A stretch of DNA of 64,000 nt from Streptomyces flaveolus (GTDB lineage Bacteria; Actinomycetota; Actinomycetes; Streptomycetales; Streptomycetaceae). The stretch covers positions 1 through 64,000 of the forward strand of contig NZ_BMRV01000023.1 in assembly GCF_014648815.1 (NCBI RefSeq). Reading direction: 5' to 3'. The notes beneath the pieces were generated by a model. That model was given only the letters and a program-made list of their open reading frames with translations, was not told the DNA's origin and did no database searches. The translations under genes and the position numbers were made by a program. How positions within the stretch are numbered: position 1 is the stretch's first letter; each line of letters begins with the position of its first letter. Positions 51,721 through 59,950 of the stretch are shown here, piece by piece.

Positions 51721-52899
51721 ATGAGAATCCTCTTCGCCGGTGCCGGAAACTTCGGCCACGTCTACCCCCTCCTCCCCTTGGCGAAGGCCGCGCGGGCCGC
51801 CGGCCACGAGGTCTTCTTCGCCACGGGCGAGCAGCTGCACCCCGCCGTCACCGCCGCCGGCCTCCAGCCCGTGCCCGCGGGCCGCTCGGTGCCCGAGGGC
51901 TTCATGGAAGCAGCACGCTCTCGAGGCCTCCTCGCAGCGGGCGACGCGGACCTGAAGCCGCAGGACGTACCGCCCCAGGTCCTGGCCGACCTGCACGTGG
52001 AGGTCTTCGGCTCCGTGCTGCCGCGCTGGGTCACCGAGGACCTGACCGCGGCCCTCGAGCGGCTGCGCCCCGACCTCGTCGTCTACGAGGCCCTCAACCC
52101 GGGTGCCGCCTTCGCCGCCCACCTCGCCGGCGTCCCCGCCGTCGCCCACGGCGTCGGCCCGATGACCGTCGGAGACGACGAGGCCCGCGTCATGGAGCAG
52201 CTCCTGGTCACCGCCGCCGACCTCGGCGTCACCGTGCCCGGCGGCCAGCTCCTGGCCCTCGCACGCGCCTTCGTCGACATCTGCCCTCCCTCCCTGCAGG
52301 ACCCCCACTTCCTCGCCGCCCCCCTCCACCGCATCGAGCAGCGCCCCGTCCCCTACAGCGAACCCGGCGAGCTGCCCGAGCCCATCCGCGCCGCCGAGGG
52401 CCGCTTCGTCTACGTCACCCTGGGCACCGCGCTCGCCTCCGCCGAGGTGCTGCGCACAGTCGTCGAGGGCCTGCTGCCGCTGGACGTGCCCGTCCTGGTC
52501 GCCGCCGGACCCGCGGTGCCCGTCGCCGAACTCGGCGAACAGCCCGAACGCGTCGTCGTGGTGCCGTGGGTGGCACAGCCCAAGGCCCTCGAGCACGCCG
52601 CGCTCGTGGTCCAGCACGGAGGCGCCGGCACCACCCTGGCCGCCCTCGCCGCCGGCCTGCCCCAGCTCGTCCTGCCGCAGGGCGCCGACGGCCCGGCCAA
52701 CGCCCGCGCCGTGCACGCCGCGGGCGCCGGCGAGTACGTCCTCGCCCCGGACCTCACCCCCGAGGCGGTCCACGACGCGGCCCGCCGCCTGCTGGCCGAC
52801 GAGTCGTACCGCACGGGTGCCCGCAAGGTCGCCGAGGAGATCGCCGGAATGCCCGACCCGGCCGCCACGGCCGCCAAGCTCCCGGACCTCGCCGCCTGA
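51721..52899 (+). CDS. Glycosyltransferase (GT1 / UGT-like)
   Basis: This 392-aa GT-B fold enzyme has MRILFAGAGNFGHVYPLLPL (acceptor half) and VVPWVAQPKALEHAALVVQH followed by GGAGTTLAALAAGLPQLVLP (donor signature with HGGAGT and the Q/D end). It should attach the dTDP-dideoxyhexose made by the neighbouring genes to the polyketide. It is the only glycosyltransferase seen, so a monosaccharide or an iterative addition is expected. It is transcribed from a leaderless promoter. Confidence 0.94.
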   Translation: MRILFAGAGNFGHVYPLLPLAKAARAAGHEVFFATGEQLHPAVTAAGLQPVPAGRSVPEGFMEAARSRGLLAAGDADLKPQDVPPQVLADLHVEVFGSVLPRWVTEDLTAALERLRPDLVVYEALNPGAAFAAHLAGVPAVAHGVGPMTVGDDEARVMEQLLVTAADLGVTVPGGQLLALARAFVDICPPSLQDPHFLAAPLHRIEQRPVPYSEPGELPEPIRAAEGRFVYVTLGTALASAEVLRTVVEGLLPLDVPVLVAAGPAVPVAELGEQPERVVVVPWVAQPKALEHAALVVQHGGAGTTLAALAAGLPQLVLPQGADGPANARAVHAAGAGEYVLAPDLTPEAVHDAARRLLADESYRTGARKVAEEIAGMPDPAATAAKLPDLAA

Positions 52900-53149
52900 C
52901 ACCTGCGGGCAACCGCCCCCGACTCCCGGTGCGCGAGCCGACTTCCCCCGCGGCCCGCGCACCGGGCCACCCCTTTCCCACCCCTCACCGGACCCGTGGC
53001 GCTCAGCCGGGTCTGCTTCGGCCTACGCCCCGGATCCGCTCGGGCCCCGAGCTGGACCCCCCTTGGCCCCGAGCCGGGTCTGCTCGACCTCGCGCGCCAG
53101 ACCCGCCGGCTTGCCTCCACGCCCAGCACACCGTGCCGGGGTGGCCCGG

Positions 53150-53314
53150 AGCCCGCGCAGCCCTCCGGGCACGGCGTGCTAGTGATGGGCACGGCGACCG
53201 GCGGCCGCAGCTCCTGGTCGACCGCTCCGGCGAGGCGGCGGGCGGCGGTGTACGAGATGCCCTCTCGCGCCGCGAGCTCAGGGCGGCGCGCTTGGCGTGC
53301 TCGTTGGTGGTCAT
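53150..53314 (-). pseudogene. Frameshifted remnant of a small plasmid-type Streptomyces protein
   Basis: MTTNEHAKRAALSSRR in one frame continues in another frame as LAAREGISYTAARRLAG, a phrase common in small proteins of Streptomyces mobile elements. One indel separates the two halves. No functional product is expected. Confidence 0.5.
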
Positions 53315-53349
53315 GGACCGGTCGCTCTCCCGGCGGCGAACCCCGCCGC

Positions 53350-53705
53350 TGCCTCAACGACGACAGCCTCCCGCTGGAGGCCCGCATCATCGGCTCCCTG
53401 ACCAGCCTCTATGCCCTGCCCACCACACGCATCGTCGGCTCAAGACCGACCGCTTCCACCGGGACGGCGACGACGCCTACCTCACGATCGACCGCAACCC
53501 CGTCCTCCTGCCGCCCAGGCTCGCCGTTCTCATCGAGCAGCAGATCGCCAGTCCCAGTTGCCGCACCTCCGTGCTCCAGCAGCCGCACGACGGCAGGTAT
53601 CAGTGCCCGCAATACGGCCATGATGGAAGCGATCACCGACCTCCCGCCGATCGTCGTCAGCGACCTCTTCGGCGTGCACCCCCACACCGGAACACCGACT
53701 ACCCG
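53350..53705 (+). pseudogene. Decayed integrase/recombinase-like fragment
   Basis: Three frame segments align in order with Streptomyces tyrosine-recombinase-like proteins. They are RIIGSLTSLYALPTTRIVG, then (after a one-base loss near 53442) LKTDRFHRDGDDAYLTIDRN and PVLLPPRLAVLIEQQI. After another shift near 53610 comes AITDLPPIVVSDLFGVHPHT. No catalytic Tyr is left in frame. With the remnant at 53150 it marks an old insertion at the right border of the sugar genes. The 52900-53149 stretch holds nothing else recognisable. Confidence 0.6.
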
Positions 53706-53734
53706 ATCACCGGGCCACACTGGTCTCGCCCCCC

Positions 53735-54853
53735 CTACAGCCGGTCGGTCGCATCGCACCCTTTCTGGCTCATGTCGCCGACGCAGCCCCACCCCTCAGA
53801 AATGACCCACTCGAAGTACTGGACGGGGCGCAGTGGGATGGCTTCGGTGGTGAACGTGCCGGTTCCGCCCGGGATGCGCTGCTCGTGGGGGCCGGTCGTG
53901 TCGGTGTACGAGGCGACGATGTGCCACTCGCACGTGTGCGTGGACACCTCGGGCTGGATGCGGAATGCCATGTTGGACTGGCCGTTGCCCAGCTCGACGA
54001 CGTTGCGGCGGAAGTACAGCTGGCCCTGCGAGGCGCCTTCGTCAAGTACGTACGGCCCTCTGGCCTTGTCCTCGCTCCCACCGGTCAGGTCCCACAGCAA
54101 GCCCTGCCGGGACTCCGCTCCTGCGGACGGGAGGTGGACGACGGCCTTCGCTCCGGGTGCGCGGCATGCGTCCTTGACGGCCGTCATGCCATTGATCGTG
54201 AGTCCGGCACCGCGGTCGCTGTTGAGGTTGAGGTGGAACGTCTGCGACTGGCCGCGATGCTGGTTGCCGTCCTCAAGGTTCATTGCTCCCGAGGGATGTT
54301 CGACGAGGCGACCGCCTAACGGCTTCAGGAACGCCCACACCTCCGCGGGATTGCCCCTGAGAGCGGTGAGGCCGGCCTGTTCGCGGGCGGTTAAGGTCCG
54401 GTCGAGCAGTACCGTGATGACCTCGGGCATCTCCTGCTCGTAGTCGTGGGGCGTGACGGTCGAGACGAAGGCGGGCTGCTCGCGATCGACCGATTTCTCC
54501 GCCTGCTTGTCCGAGCGCACCCGTTCCGTCGCCGTCGAGCGGTCCAGGACGAAGGTGGCGTAGTAGGCGAGGGCGAAGCCTGCCAGGACCACGAGGACCG
54601 CGAGGGTCGCGTACACCGCGCGCTGTCCGGGCGGCAGCCCGCGCAAGCCCGGCAGATGGTTGTCGGCCCACGCACCCCAGCCGCTCTCTCGCGGTGGCAC
54701 GGGGTCCGAAGGGGCGGGCTGTGGGATGGAGGCGGGGTCGTCGTCGGACGTCCGGTCGGCGAGCGTCTGTGCTGCGGTGCTGTTCGGCTCCGGTCCTCCC
54801 TCATCCGGTACATCCGGGTCGGAGGGAGGGCGAGAAGGCGGAGTCGAGGTCAT
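53735..54853 (-). CDS. Membrane-anchored protein of unknown function
   Basis: The protein is 372 aa. A Pro/Asp-rich cytoplasmic N-terminus (about 1-75) precedes one hydrophobic helix (VYATLAVLVVLAGFALAYYA, residues about 83-103) and a large extracytoplasmic domain containing two Cys (DACRAPG, HTCEWH) plus a C-terminal pair (GWGCVGDMSQKGCDATDRL). I do not recognise the domain. It is codirectional with the beta-propeller lipoprotein gene upstream (about 60 bp gap), so both may act at the cell surface. It is less GC-rich than the cluster genes. Confidence 0.75.
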   Translation of the reverse strand: MTSTPPSRPPSDPDVPDEGGPEPNSTAAQTLADRTSDDDPASIPQPAPSDPVPPRESGWGAWADNHLPGLRGLPPGQRAVYATLAVLVVLAGFALAYYATFVLDRSTATERVRSDKQAEKSVDREQPAFVSTVTPHDYEQEMPEVITVLLDRTLTAREQAGLTALRGNPAEVWAFLKPLGGRLVEHPSGAMNLEDGNQHRGQSQTFHLNLNSDRGAGLTINGMTAVKDACRAPGAKAVVHLPSAGAESRQGLLWDLTGGSEDKARGPYVLDEGASQGQLYFRRNVVELGNGQSNMAFRIQPEVSTHTCEWHIVASYTDTTGPHEQRIPGGTGTFTTEAIPLRPVQYFEWVISEGWGCVGDMSQKGCDATDRL

Positions 54854-54913
54854 GAGGTCCCCCCGGGGGTTGGACACTGGAATGCCGTCGGTCGGGGCGT
54901 GCGCCGAGGACTG

Positions 54914-56173
54914 TCAGGGGCGGGGTGGTGACCAGCCAGGTGCGGGGCCGGTCGGGGAGGGTTCTGTCGGGCCTTGGCCGGTGTTGGCGTCAAGAGCGTA
55001 GATGTTCCCGTCGTTGCTCCCGAAGTACACCACCCCATCCGCCACCGCTGGCGTGGAGTCGACCTCCCCGCCCGTGGAGTAGACCCACTTCTCGGTGCCT
55101 GTGGCCGCGTCCAGGGCGTACAGATTCTTGTCGCGGCTGCCGACGTAGACCACCCCGCTGGCCACAGTGGCGGAGGCGTCGATCTCGCCTTTGGCGGAGT
55201 AGGCCCACTCCTTTCCGCCGGTGGCGGCGTCCAAGCGGTATACGGAGCGTCCGCTGCCGAAGTAGACCGCTCCGTCGGCCACCCACGGCTTCGAGGTGAT
55301 CCAGTCTCCGGAGTCGAAGGCCCATCTTCTGCGGCCTGAGCCCGCCTCAAGCGCATACATGTTCCCGTCGCGGGCGCCGACGTAGACGACCCCGTCGACC
55401 ACGGCCGGTGAAGCGACGAAATCGCGCGCAGTAGTAAAAGCCCATTTCTTCCTGCCGGTTACGGCATCCAAGGCGTAGAGGTTCCCGTCATTGCTGCCGA
55501 TGTAGACAACCCCGTCGGCAACCGCGGGCGATGCAGAGACCCACTTGTCCGTGGCGTAGGCCCACTTCCTGGCTCCGGTGGCAGCGTCCAGTGCGTACAC
55601 GCCGCTGTCCCAGCTCCCGACGTACAGCACGCCGTCGACCACCATGGGTTTCGAGTGAACCCAACTGTTCGTGCGGAACGCCCACTTCTTCTCACCCGAG
55701 ACGGCGTCCAATGCGTAGACGTTGTTGTCGTCGGAGCCGATGTACACCAGCCCGTTGACCACTGTCGGCGACGACTGCACCTGGTCACCAGTACCGTAGG
55801 CCCACTTCTCCCCGCCAGTAGCAGCGTCCAGGGCGCAGACATCCTTGCTTCCGCCGCCCACGTAGACGACCCCATCGACCACCGCCAGCGCGAACCCAGC
55901 CACCGTGGCCCCGATGGTGTGACGCCAGGGACGCCACGCCGTTGACTCAGGGGTACGTCCTCCGCTGCTGTCTTGCTTGTGCCTGCTGCCGCCGCCGTCT
56001 TCCTTATCGGAGCCGTCATCAGAACAACCGGCAGTAGTCGCACCGACGCCAAGTGCGGCCACCACACCAAGCCCGAGCCGCAGTGCTCCCCGGCGGCCGA
56101 GCCGCTCCGCTACGCCCCTTTGAACGAGAGACGCGCCAGACCGCCGCTGTCCGCCTGACATCCGTCCAGCCAT
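54914..56173 (-). CDS. PQQ-like beta-propeller repeat lipoprotein
   Basis: The 419-aa protein has an export signal that combines an RRG-type twin-arginine-like stretch (GRRGALRLGLGVVAALGVGA) with lipobox TAGC (about residue 50). After a linker, about eight repeats of roughly 40 residues follow, each with a pattern such as GVVYVGSDDNNVYALDA...KWAF, as in BamB and PQQ dehydrogenase propellers. No PQQ-binding residues are evident, so a scaffold or binding role is likely. Codon use is slightly less GC-rich than neighbours. Start ATG 56173; 56158 is an alternative. Confidence 0.85.
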   Translation of the reverse strand: MAGRMSGGQRRSGASLVQRGVAERLGRRGALRLGLGVVAALGVGATTAGCSDDGSDKEDGGGSRHKQDSSGGRTPESTAWRPWRHTIGATVAGFALAVVDGVVYVGGGSKDVCALDAATGGEKWAYGTGDQVQSSPTVVNGLVYIGSDDNNVYALDAVSGEKKWAFRTNSWVHSKPMVVDGVLYVGSWDSGVYALDAATGARKWAYATDKWVSASPAVADGVVYIGSNDGNLYALDAVTGRKKWAFTTARDFVASPAVVDGVVYVGARDGNMYALEAGSGRRRWAFDSGDWITSKPWVADGAVYFGSGRSVYRLDAATGGKEWAYSAKGEIDASATVASGVVYVGSRDKNLYALDAATGTEKWVYSTGGEVDSTPAVADGVVYFGSNDGNIYALDANTGQGPTEPSPTGPAPGWSPPRP

Positions 56174-56585
56174 CAAGGACCCCGTTCTGGACACCGCACC
56201 AACATCACATGGGCACGCACACGCCAGCGTTGCCCCAGGAAAGGTACGACGACAATCCCACACGCAGACCAGTGTCACGCAAGACAGGATCACGCCCTGT
56301 GGCCGGGCAGCGGCGGCATGAACCTCAACTCCTGACCGGCGCGGTGGCCTGCGCACTGCCACGAATCGCGACTCGGCCGGCTTCTCCCGGACGACGTGCC
56401 GACCAGCTACTCCACCTCCAACCGCCGAACAGCACAGGGTCCAGTGGCCTGCCACGACTGCGGTCGGCCGTCGTGGACCTGCGCCATCTGTGGCATCCTC
56501 AACCTCTCGGGCCGCAGCACGTGCAACGAGCGCGACGGCACGATGCCCGCCGAGTTGCTGGGCGACCGCGAAGAGAGAATTCGAG
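56174..56585. other. Intergenic region with a possible zinc-ribbon fragment
   Basis: No confident gene. In the frame of 56396 (+) the segment ACHDCGRPSWTCAICGILN followed by GRSTCNERDGTMPAEL has CxxC-x6-CxxC spacing like a zinc ribbon. It may be a gene remnant. CCACGACTGCGG (56452-56463) can pair with the CCGTCGTGG at 56468-56476. Confidence 0.35.
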
Positions 56586-56820
56586 ATGACCTGCAAAGAG
56601 TGGGTCACCACCCAGGTCGCCCCGCGTGTCGTCGGCGGCCGGTACCACCACGGCGACGCCGCGAGCACGTACGAGGTCCTCGCGATCGACCGCGGGCCGC
56701 GCCCGCTCGGCACCTGGCCCGGCCATCACCGTCCGCTACGACGAGGACGGCCGGGAGACGACGCACTGCACCGGCTGGCCCGCCCGCCGCGAGAGCGTGG
56801 TGGCGCAGCCGCGCGGCATG
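56586..56820 (+). pseudogene. Frameshifted small conserved Streptomyces protein
   Basis: MTCKEWVTTQVAPRVVGGRY, HHGDAASTYEVLAIDRGPR and LGTWPG are in one frame. The natural continuation AITVRYDEDGRETTHCTGWP and ARRESVVAQP is in another, so a single extra base near 56725 breaks the gene. The intact family occurs widely as a protein of about 75-80 aa with no known role. A sequencing error cannot be excluded. Confidence 0.6.
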
Positions 56821-56982
56821 GAGACGCACTCGGCCTCGCCCGACCAACAGGCAGCCCCCGGCTCCGCGCCGCCCGCCTTGTTCCGCTTCCGCAGCTGGAC
56901 GCACCGGCCCCCCGCCCGCCCGCACCGGCGGGATACCGCGGCGTTCCTGCGGCCCGGTCCGCCGGCCAGGCCCCGGCCGGGG

Positions 56983-58560
56983 TCACGGCAGCGTCGGCAG
57001 TGCCGCGCCCGCCGCCCGCGCCGTCGGCAGCAGGTCGTCCACCGGCGTCGAGGGGGCCGACAGCGCCAGGGCCAGCAGCGCGGCGCTCACGTCACCGGCC
57101 AGGCGTGCCGCCTCGATACGGGTGAGCACCGAGGAGGCGAAGTCCAGGCACAGCAAAGGCTGTTCACGCCACCGCACCAGCGTCAGCGCCGCGTCGGCCT
57201 CGGCACCGCCCAGGTGCCCGTGGTGGAAGCGCGCGGACAGGCCGCCGGCCGAGACGGCCGCCGGAAGCAGCTCGTCGTGCGCGGCGAACGCCACCTGCGC
57301 CGGCCCCGGCCGGGACCGGTCACCGGCCGTGCCCAGCGCCCGGGCGAGATCGTCCTCGTCCGTGCCGGCGTGGGCCAGGCCCTCGCTCAGCGCACAGGCG
57401 ATGCCGCGCAGGAAGTAGTCGGTGGTGCCCTGAAGCGTGCAGCGCACCGGCTGCGTCACCGCGCACGGGACCACGGTGTGCGGCAGCGCCGCCCCGGGCC
57501 GGCGCGGCAGCTCGGCCCCCACGAGCAGCTCCTCGCGGCCGCAGCGCCGGCCCACCGCCAGGGCCCAGGCGGCCAGCACGACAGTGCTGTGGGGGACACC
57601 GGCCCGGCGGGCGGTGGCGTCCACCGCGTCGCGCACCTCCGTATCGAGCAGGAACGGCAGCCGCCCGCCGCGGAAGTCGAAGACGGCCGGCCGCCGTTCG
57701 GGTGCCCCGAGGTCGACCCGGCCGGCGGCACCGCGCAGCAGACCGGCGAGCCGCTGCGCACGCGCGTCCGGCGGCCCCGGAGCCTCGGGCCCCGGCGCCG
57801 GGGCCCGGCACACCGGCAGGCCCGCCGCCGCGCGGCCGTAGTCGGCGAGCAGCTCCCGCCACACGAGCGCGGCCGACCAGGGACCGGCGACGGCCCGGTG
57901 GTGGAGGAAGGACAGCAGATGCCGTCCGGGTGCCAGCGGCGCCAGGACGAACGCGACCGGCGGCCGCCCCGCAGCCGCGGCCGGCCGCGCGGCGCCCCGG
58001 GCCAGTTGCCGGTGCACCGCGTCGACGCCGTCCGCTTCCCCCGCCACCGCGCAGGGACCGGCGACCAGCGGCACCGTGTACGCGTCCAGCACCCGCCGCA
58101 CCGGCCCGCCGGCCGAGGGGGCGAAGAAGGTCCGCAGCCCCTCGTGGCGGGCGCTGAGCGCGGCGACGGCGGTGCGCAGCGCGGCCACGTCGAGAGGGCC
58201 GGACAGCTCGGCGCTCAGCACACGGTGAGCGGCCCGCGATCGGTGACGGTCCGCCAGCGCCGCGCGCTGCCCGGCAAGGAGGGGCCGCAGCGGCCCGCTC
58301 TCCCGCCGGGCCGGCGCACTGGCCGGCACCGCGCGGGCCAGCGCCTCCGCGAGAGGGGCGGGCCCCATGAGCGCCGCCAGGTCCAGGGACAGCCCCAGCT
58401 GCTCGCCGGCCCGCCGCTGGAGCCGCATCGCCTGCTGGAGGGTGCCGCCCAGGGTGACGAACGGCGAGCCCGCCGCCGCGCCCCGCACCGTGCGCCGTTC
58501 GCGGCCCGTCACGTCCGCGGCCAGGTCGAGCAGCGCGTCCAGACAAGTCGGGGTCAGCAT
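56983..58560 (-). CDS. Carrier-like plus condensation-like NRPS protein, partly degenerate
   Basis: The protein is 525 aa. Residues about 1-80 resemble a peptidyl carrier domain, but FVTLGGTLQQAMRLQRRAGE lacks the Ser of LGGDSLQAMRL. From about 95 it is condensation-like: LLAGQRAALADRHRSRAAHR, HEGLRTFFAPSAGGP and LLSFLHHRAVAGPWSAALVW. The HHxxxDG motif is HHRAVAG, so both His remain but Asp is Ala. C-domain-like acyltransferases such as PapA5 use the second His, so activity is possible. GAGAGGGCGG precedes the ATG. A two-unit SARP-type box and the TetR-region palindrome lie upstream, linking it to the cluster. Confidence 0.83.
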   Translation of the reverse strand: MLTPTCLDALLDLAADVTGRERRTVRGAAAGSPFVTLGGTLQQAMRLQRRAGEQLGLSLDLAALMGPAPLAEALARAVPASAPARRESGPLRPLLAGQRAALADRHRSRAAHRVLSAELSGPLDVAALRTAVAALSARHEGLRTFFAPSAGGPVRRVLDAYTVPLVAGPCAVAGEADGVDAVHRQLARGAARPAAAAGRPPVAFVLAPLAPGRHLLSFLHHRAVAGPWSAALVWRELLADYGRAAAGLPVCRAPAPGPEAPGPPDARAQRLAGLLRGAAGRVDLGAPERRPAVFDFRGGRLPFLLDTEVRDAVDATARRAGVPHSTVVLAAWALAVGRRCGREELLVGAELPRRPGAALPHTVVPCAVTQPVRCTLQGTTDYFLRGIACALSEGLAHAGTDEDDLARALGTAGDRSRPGPAQVAFAAHDELLPAAVSAGGLSARFHHGHLGGAEADAALTLVRWREQPLLCLDFASSVLTRIEAARLAGDVSAALLALALSAPSTPVDDLLPTARAAGAALPTLP

Positions 58561-58610
58561 GAGGTCCGCCCTCTCTGTGGCTGTCTTGCCCCGCATGCTG
58601 CCCACCGGCC

Positions 58611-58632
58611 CTCGAAGCCCGCTCGAGCCGGT
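58611..58632 (-). promoter_or_regulatory. Two-unit SARP-like box before the condensation-like gene
   Basis: On the minus strand GCTCGAGCGGG and CTTCGAGGGCC are adjacent 11-mers with TCGAG in phase, about 50 bp before the start codon. Confidence 0.5.
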
Positions 58633-58664
58633 ACACCGCAACCCGCCGTTGCCGAGAGCAGATT

Positions 58665-58706
58665 CCCTATCACTGACAACTTGAGTATCGCTGAAAGTGC
58701 TAGGGT
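58665..58706. promoter_or_regulatory. Palindromic operator and -10 of the TetR gene
   Basis: CCCTATCACT (58665-58674) and AGTGCTAGGG (58696-58705) match in 9 of 10 positions as inverted arms. The right arm overlaps TAGGGT (58701-58706), the probable -10, which lies 6 nt before the TetR ATG (leaderless). TATCACTGA and TATCGCTGA also form a direct repeat. The arrangement predicts autorepression. Confidence 0.65.
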
Positions 58707-58712
58707 GGCTCC

Positions 58713-59306
58713 ATGACTCCCCGCGACCGCCGCCTGCGCGAACAGGTCCGCCGGCATCAGCTCATCCTCGCCACCGCACGCGAGATGGCCGAGTCGGAGG
58801 GCTGGGACAGCGTGACCACACGACGCCTCGCGGACCGCATCGAGTACAGCCAGCCCGTGCTCTACCAGCACTTCAAGAACAAGGACGCCATCATCCGCGC
58901 GGTGGCGCTGGAAGGCTTCGCCGAACTCGCCGCCGCCCTGCGCGCCACCCGCCGCCAGTACACCGGCGACCCGCAGGAGACCCTGCGCGAACTCGCCCGC
59001 GCCTACGTCGGCTTCGCGTCCCGCTCACCCGTCCTCTACCAGGCCATGCTCGTCCTCGACACCGGCGACGACAGCGACGGCCCCCGCACGCCCGCCCCGC
59101 TGGCCGAGGCCCTGGCCGAGATCGAGGAAGCCGTCGCCCCCCTCGCCGCGGGCCGCGATGCCCGGGTGCTCACCGAGGTGCTGTGGAGCGCCTGGCACGG
59201 CATGGCCACCCTCGTCGACGCCGGCCGCCTCGACGCGGAGCCGACCGGGGCACGCCTGGCGATGCTGACCGACCAGCTCACCGGCCCCGCCGCCCAGCTG
59301 GCCTGA
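58713..59306 (+). CDS. TetR-family transcriptional regulator
   Basis: The protein is 197 aa. HTH: TARE-MAESEGWDSVTTRRLADRI followed by EYSQPVLYQHFKNKDAIIRA (residues about 20-65). The C-terminal half is a ligand-binding helical domain of the kind with LYQAMLVLDTGDD. It is divergent from the condensation-like gene and probably binds the palindrome at 58665-58705. Similar TATCACTGCTAG strings before the AKR and glycosyltransferase genes suggest a wider regulon, perhaps product-responsive control of tailoring and export. Confidence 0.9.
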   Translation: MTPRDRRLREQVRRHQLILATAREMAESEGWDSVTTRRLADRIEYSQPVLYQHFKNKDAIIRAVALEGFAELAAALRATRRQYTGDPQETLRELARAYVGFASRSPVLYQAMLVLDTGDDSDGPRTPAPLAEALAEIEEAVAPLAAGRDARVLTEVLWSAWHGMATLVDAGRLDAEPTGARLAMLTDQLTGPAAQLA

Positions 59307-59347
59307 ACCGGCCAGGCCACGGGGGAGCGCAGCCGCAAACCGGCGGC

Positions 59348-59806
59348 TCAGACCGTGCTCTTCACCTGCTCCGGCTCCCCGGCGGGCGGCTGCTGCCGCC
59401 CGGCCGGCTCCTTGAGCCGCTTGCCCAGCAGCGTGAACAGCAGGATGAGCCCGACCGTCAGCAGGATGTGCCCCAGGCCCGCGACCAGCGACAGGGCCTC
59501 CGGCATCTCATGGCCGAGCACCGTCAGACAGCCGTGCACGCCCATCATGCCCACGGACACCGCGATACCCGCGTTGTAGAACCAGAAGAAGTTCGTGAAC
59601 AGCTTCGACGGGGAAAGCCCGAACTGCTTGTCGAGACCCAGAACGATCAGGAAACCGAACATGCCCAGCGTCAGCAGGTGCGTGTGCATCACCGACAGCT
59701 GCGTGTCCCCGGTGAAGTCATTGATCTTGGTGAACTCCCGGTAGAACAGCCCCGAGACCACCCCGATGATCATGTAGACATGCGCTGCGTAAAACGACTT
59801 TCGCAT
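59348..59806 (-). CDS. DUF2871 membrane protein
   Basis: The protein is 152 aa, with four transmembrane helices at about residues 6-24, 42-60, 75-97 and 107-127 (AAHVYMIIGVVSGLFYREFT, LSVMHTHLLTLGMFGFLIVL, LVAGLGHILLTVGLILLFTL). The conserved His and Glu residues (MHTHLL, LGHILL) recall haem- or metal-binding membrane families, but function is unknown. GGGAGCGAGC precedes the ATG. A three-unit SARP-like array at 59899-59925 lies upstream, hinting at coregulation with the cluster. Confidence 0.8.
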   Translation of the reverse strand: MRKSFYAAHVYMIIGVVSGLFYREFTKINDFTGDTQLSVMHTHLLTLGMFGFLIVLGLDKQFGLSPSKLFTNFFWFYNAGIAVSVGMMGVHGCLTVLGHEMPEALSLVAGLGHILLTVGLILLFTLLGKRLKEPAGRQQPPAGEPEQVKSTV

Positions 59807-59898
59807 CGCGGTGCTCGCTCCCTGCGGTCGATTACCGTGCCGACACCGCTCATTCAAGCACCCCCGGACGACTCCAACTGCCCTTGATTCAGGGCGGC

Positions 59899-59925
59899 TC
59901 GAGCGCTCGTCCAGCGAAGTTCGAG
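59899..59925 (-). promoter_or_regulatory. Three-unit SARP-like box before DUF2871
   Basis: TCGAG (59899), TCCAG (59910) and TCGAG (59921) are spaced exactly 11 bp, in the gap between the LAL regulator stop and the DUF2871 start. Confidence 0.5.
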
Positions 59926-59950
59926 CGCTCCCCGACCGCCCTGCCGTACC

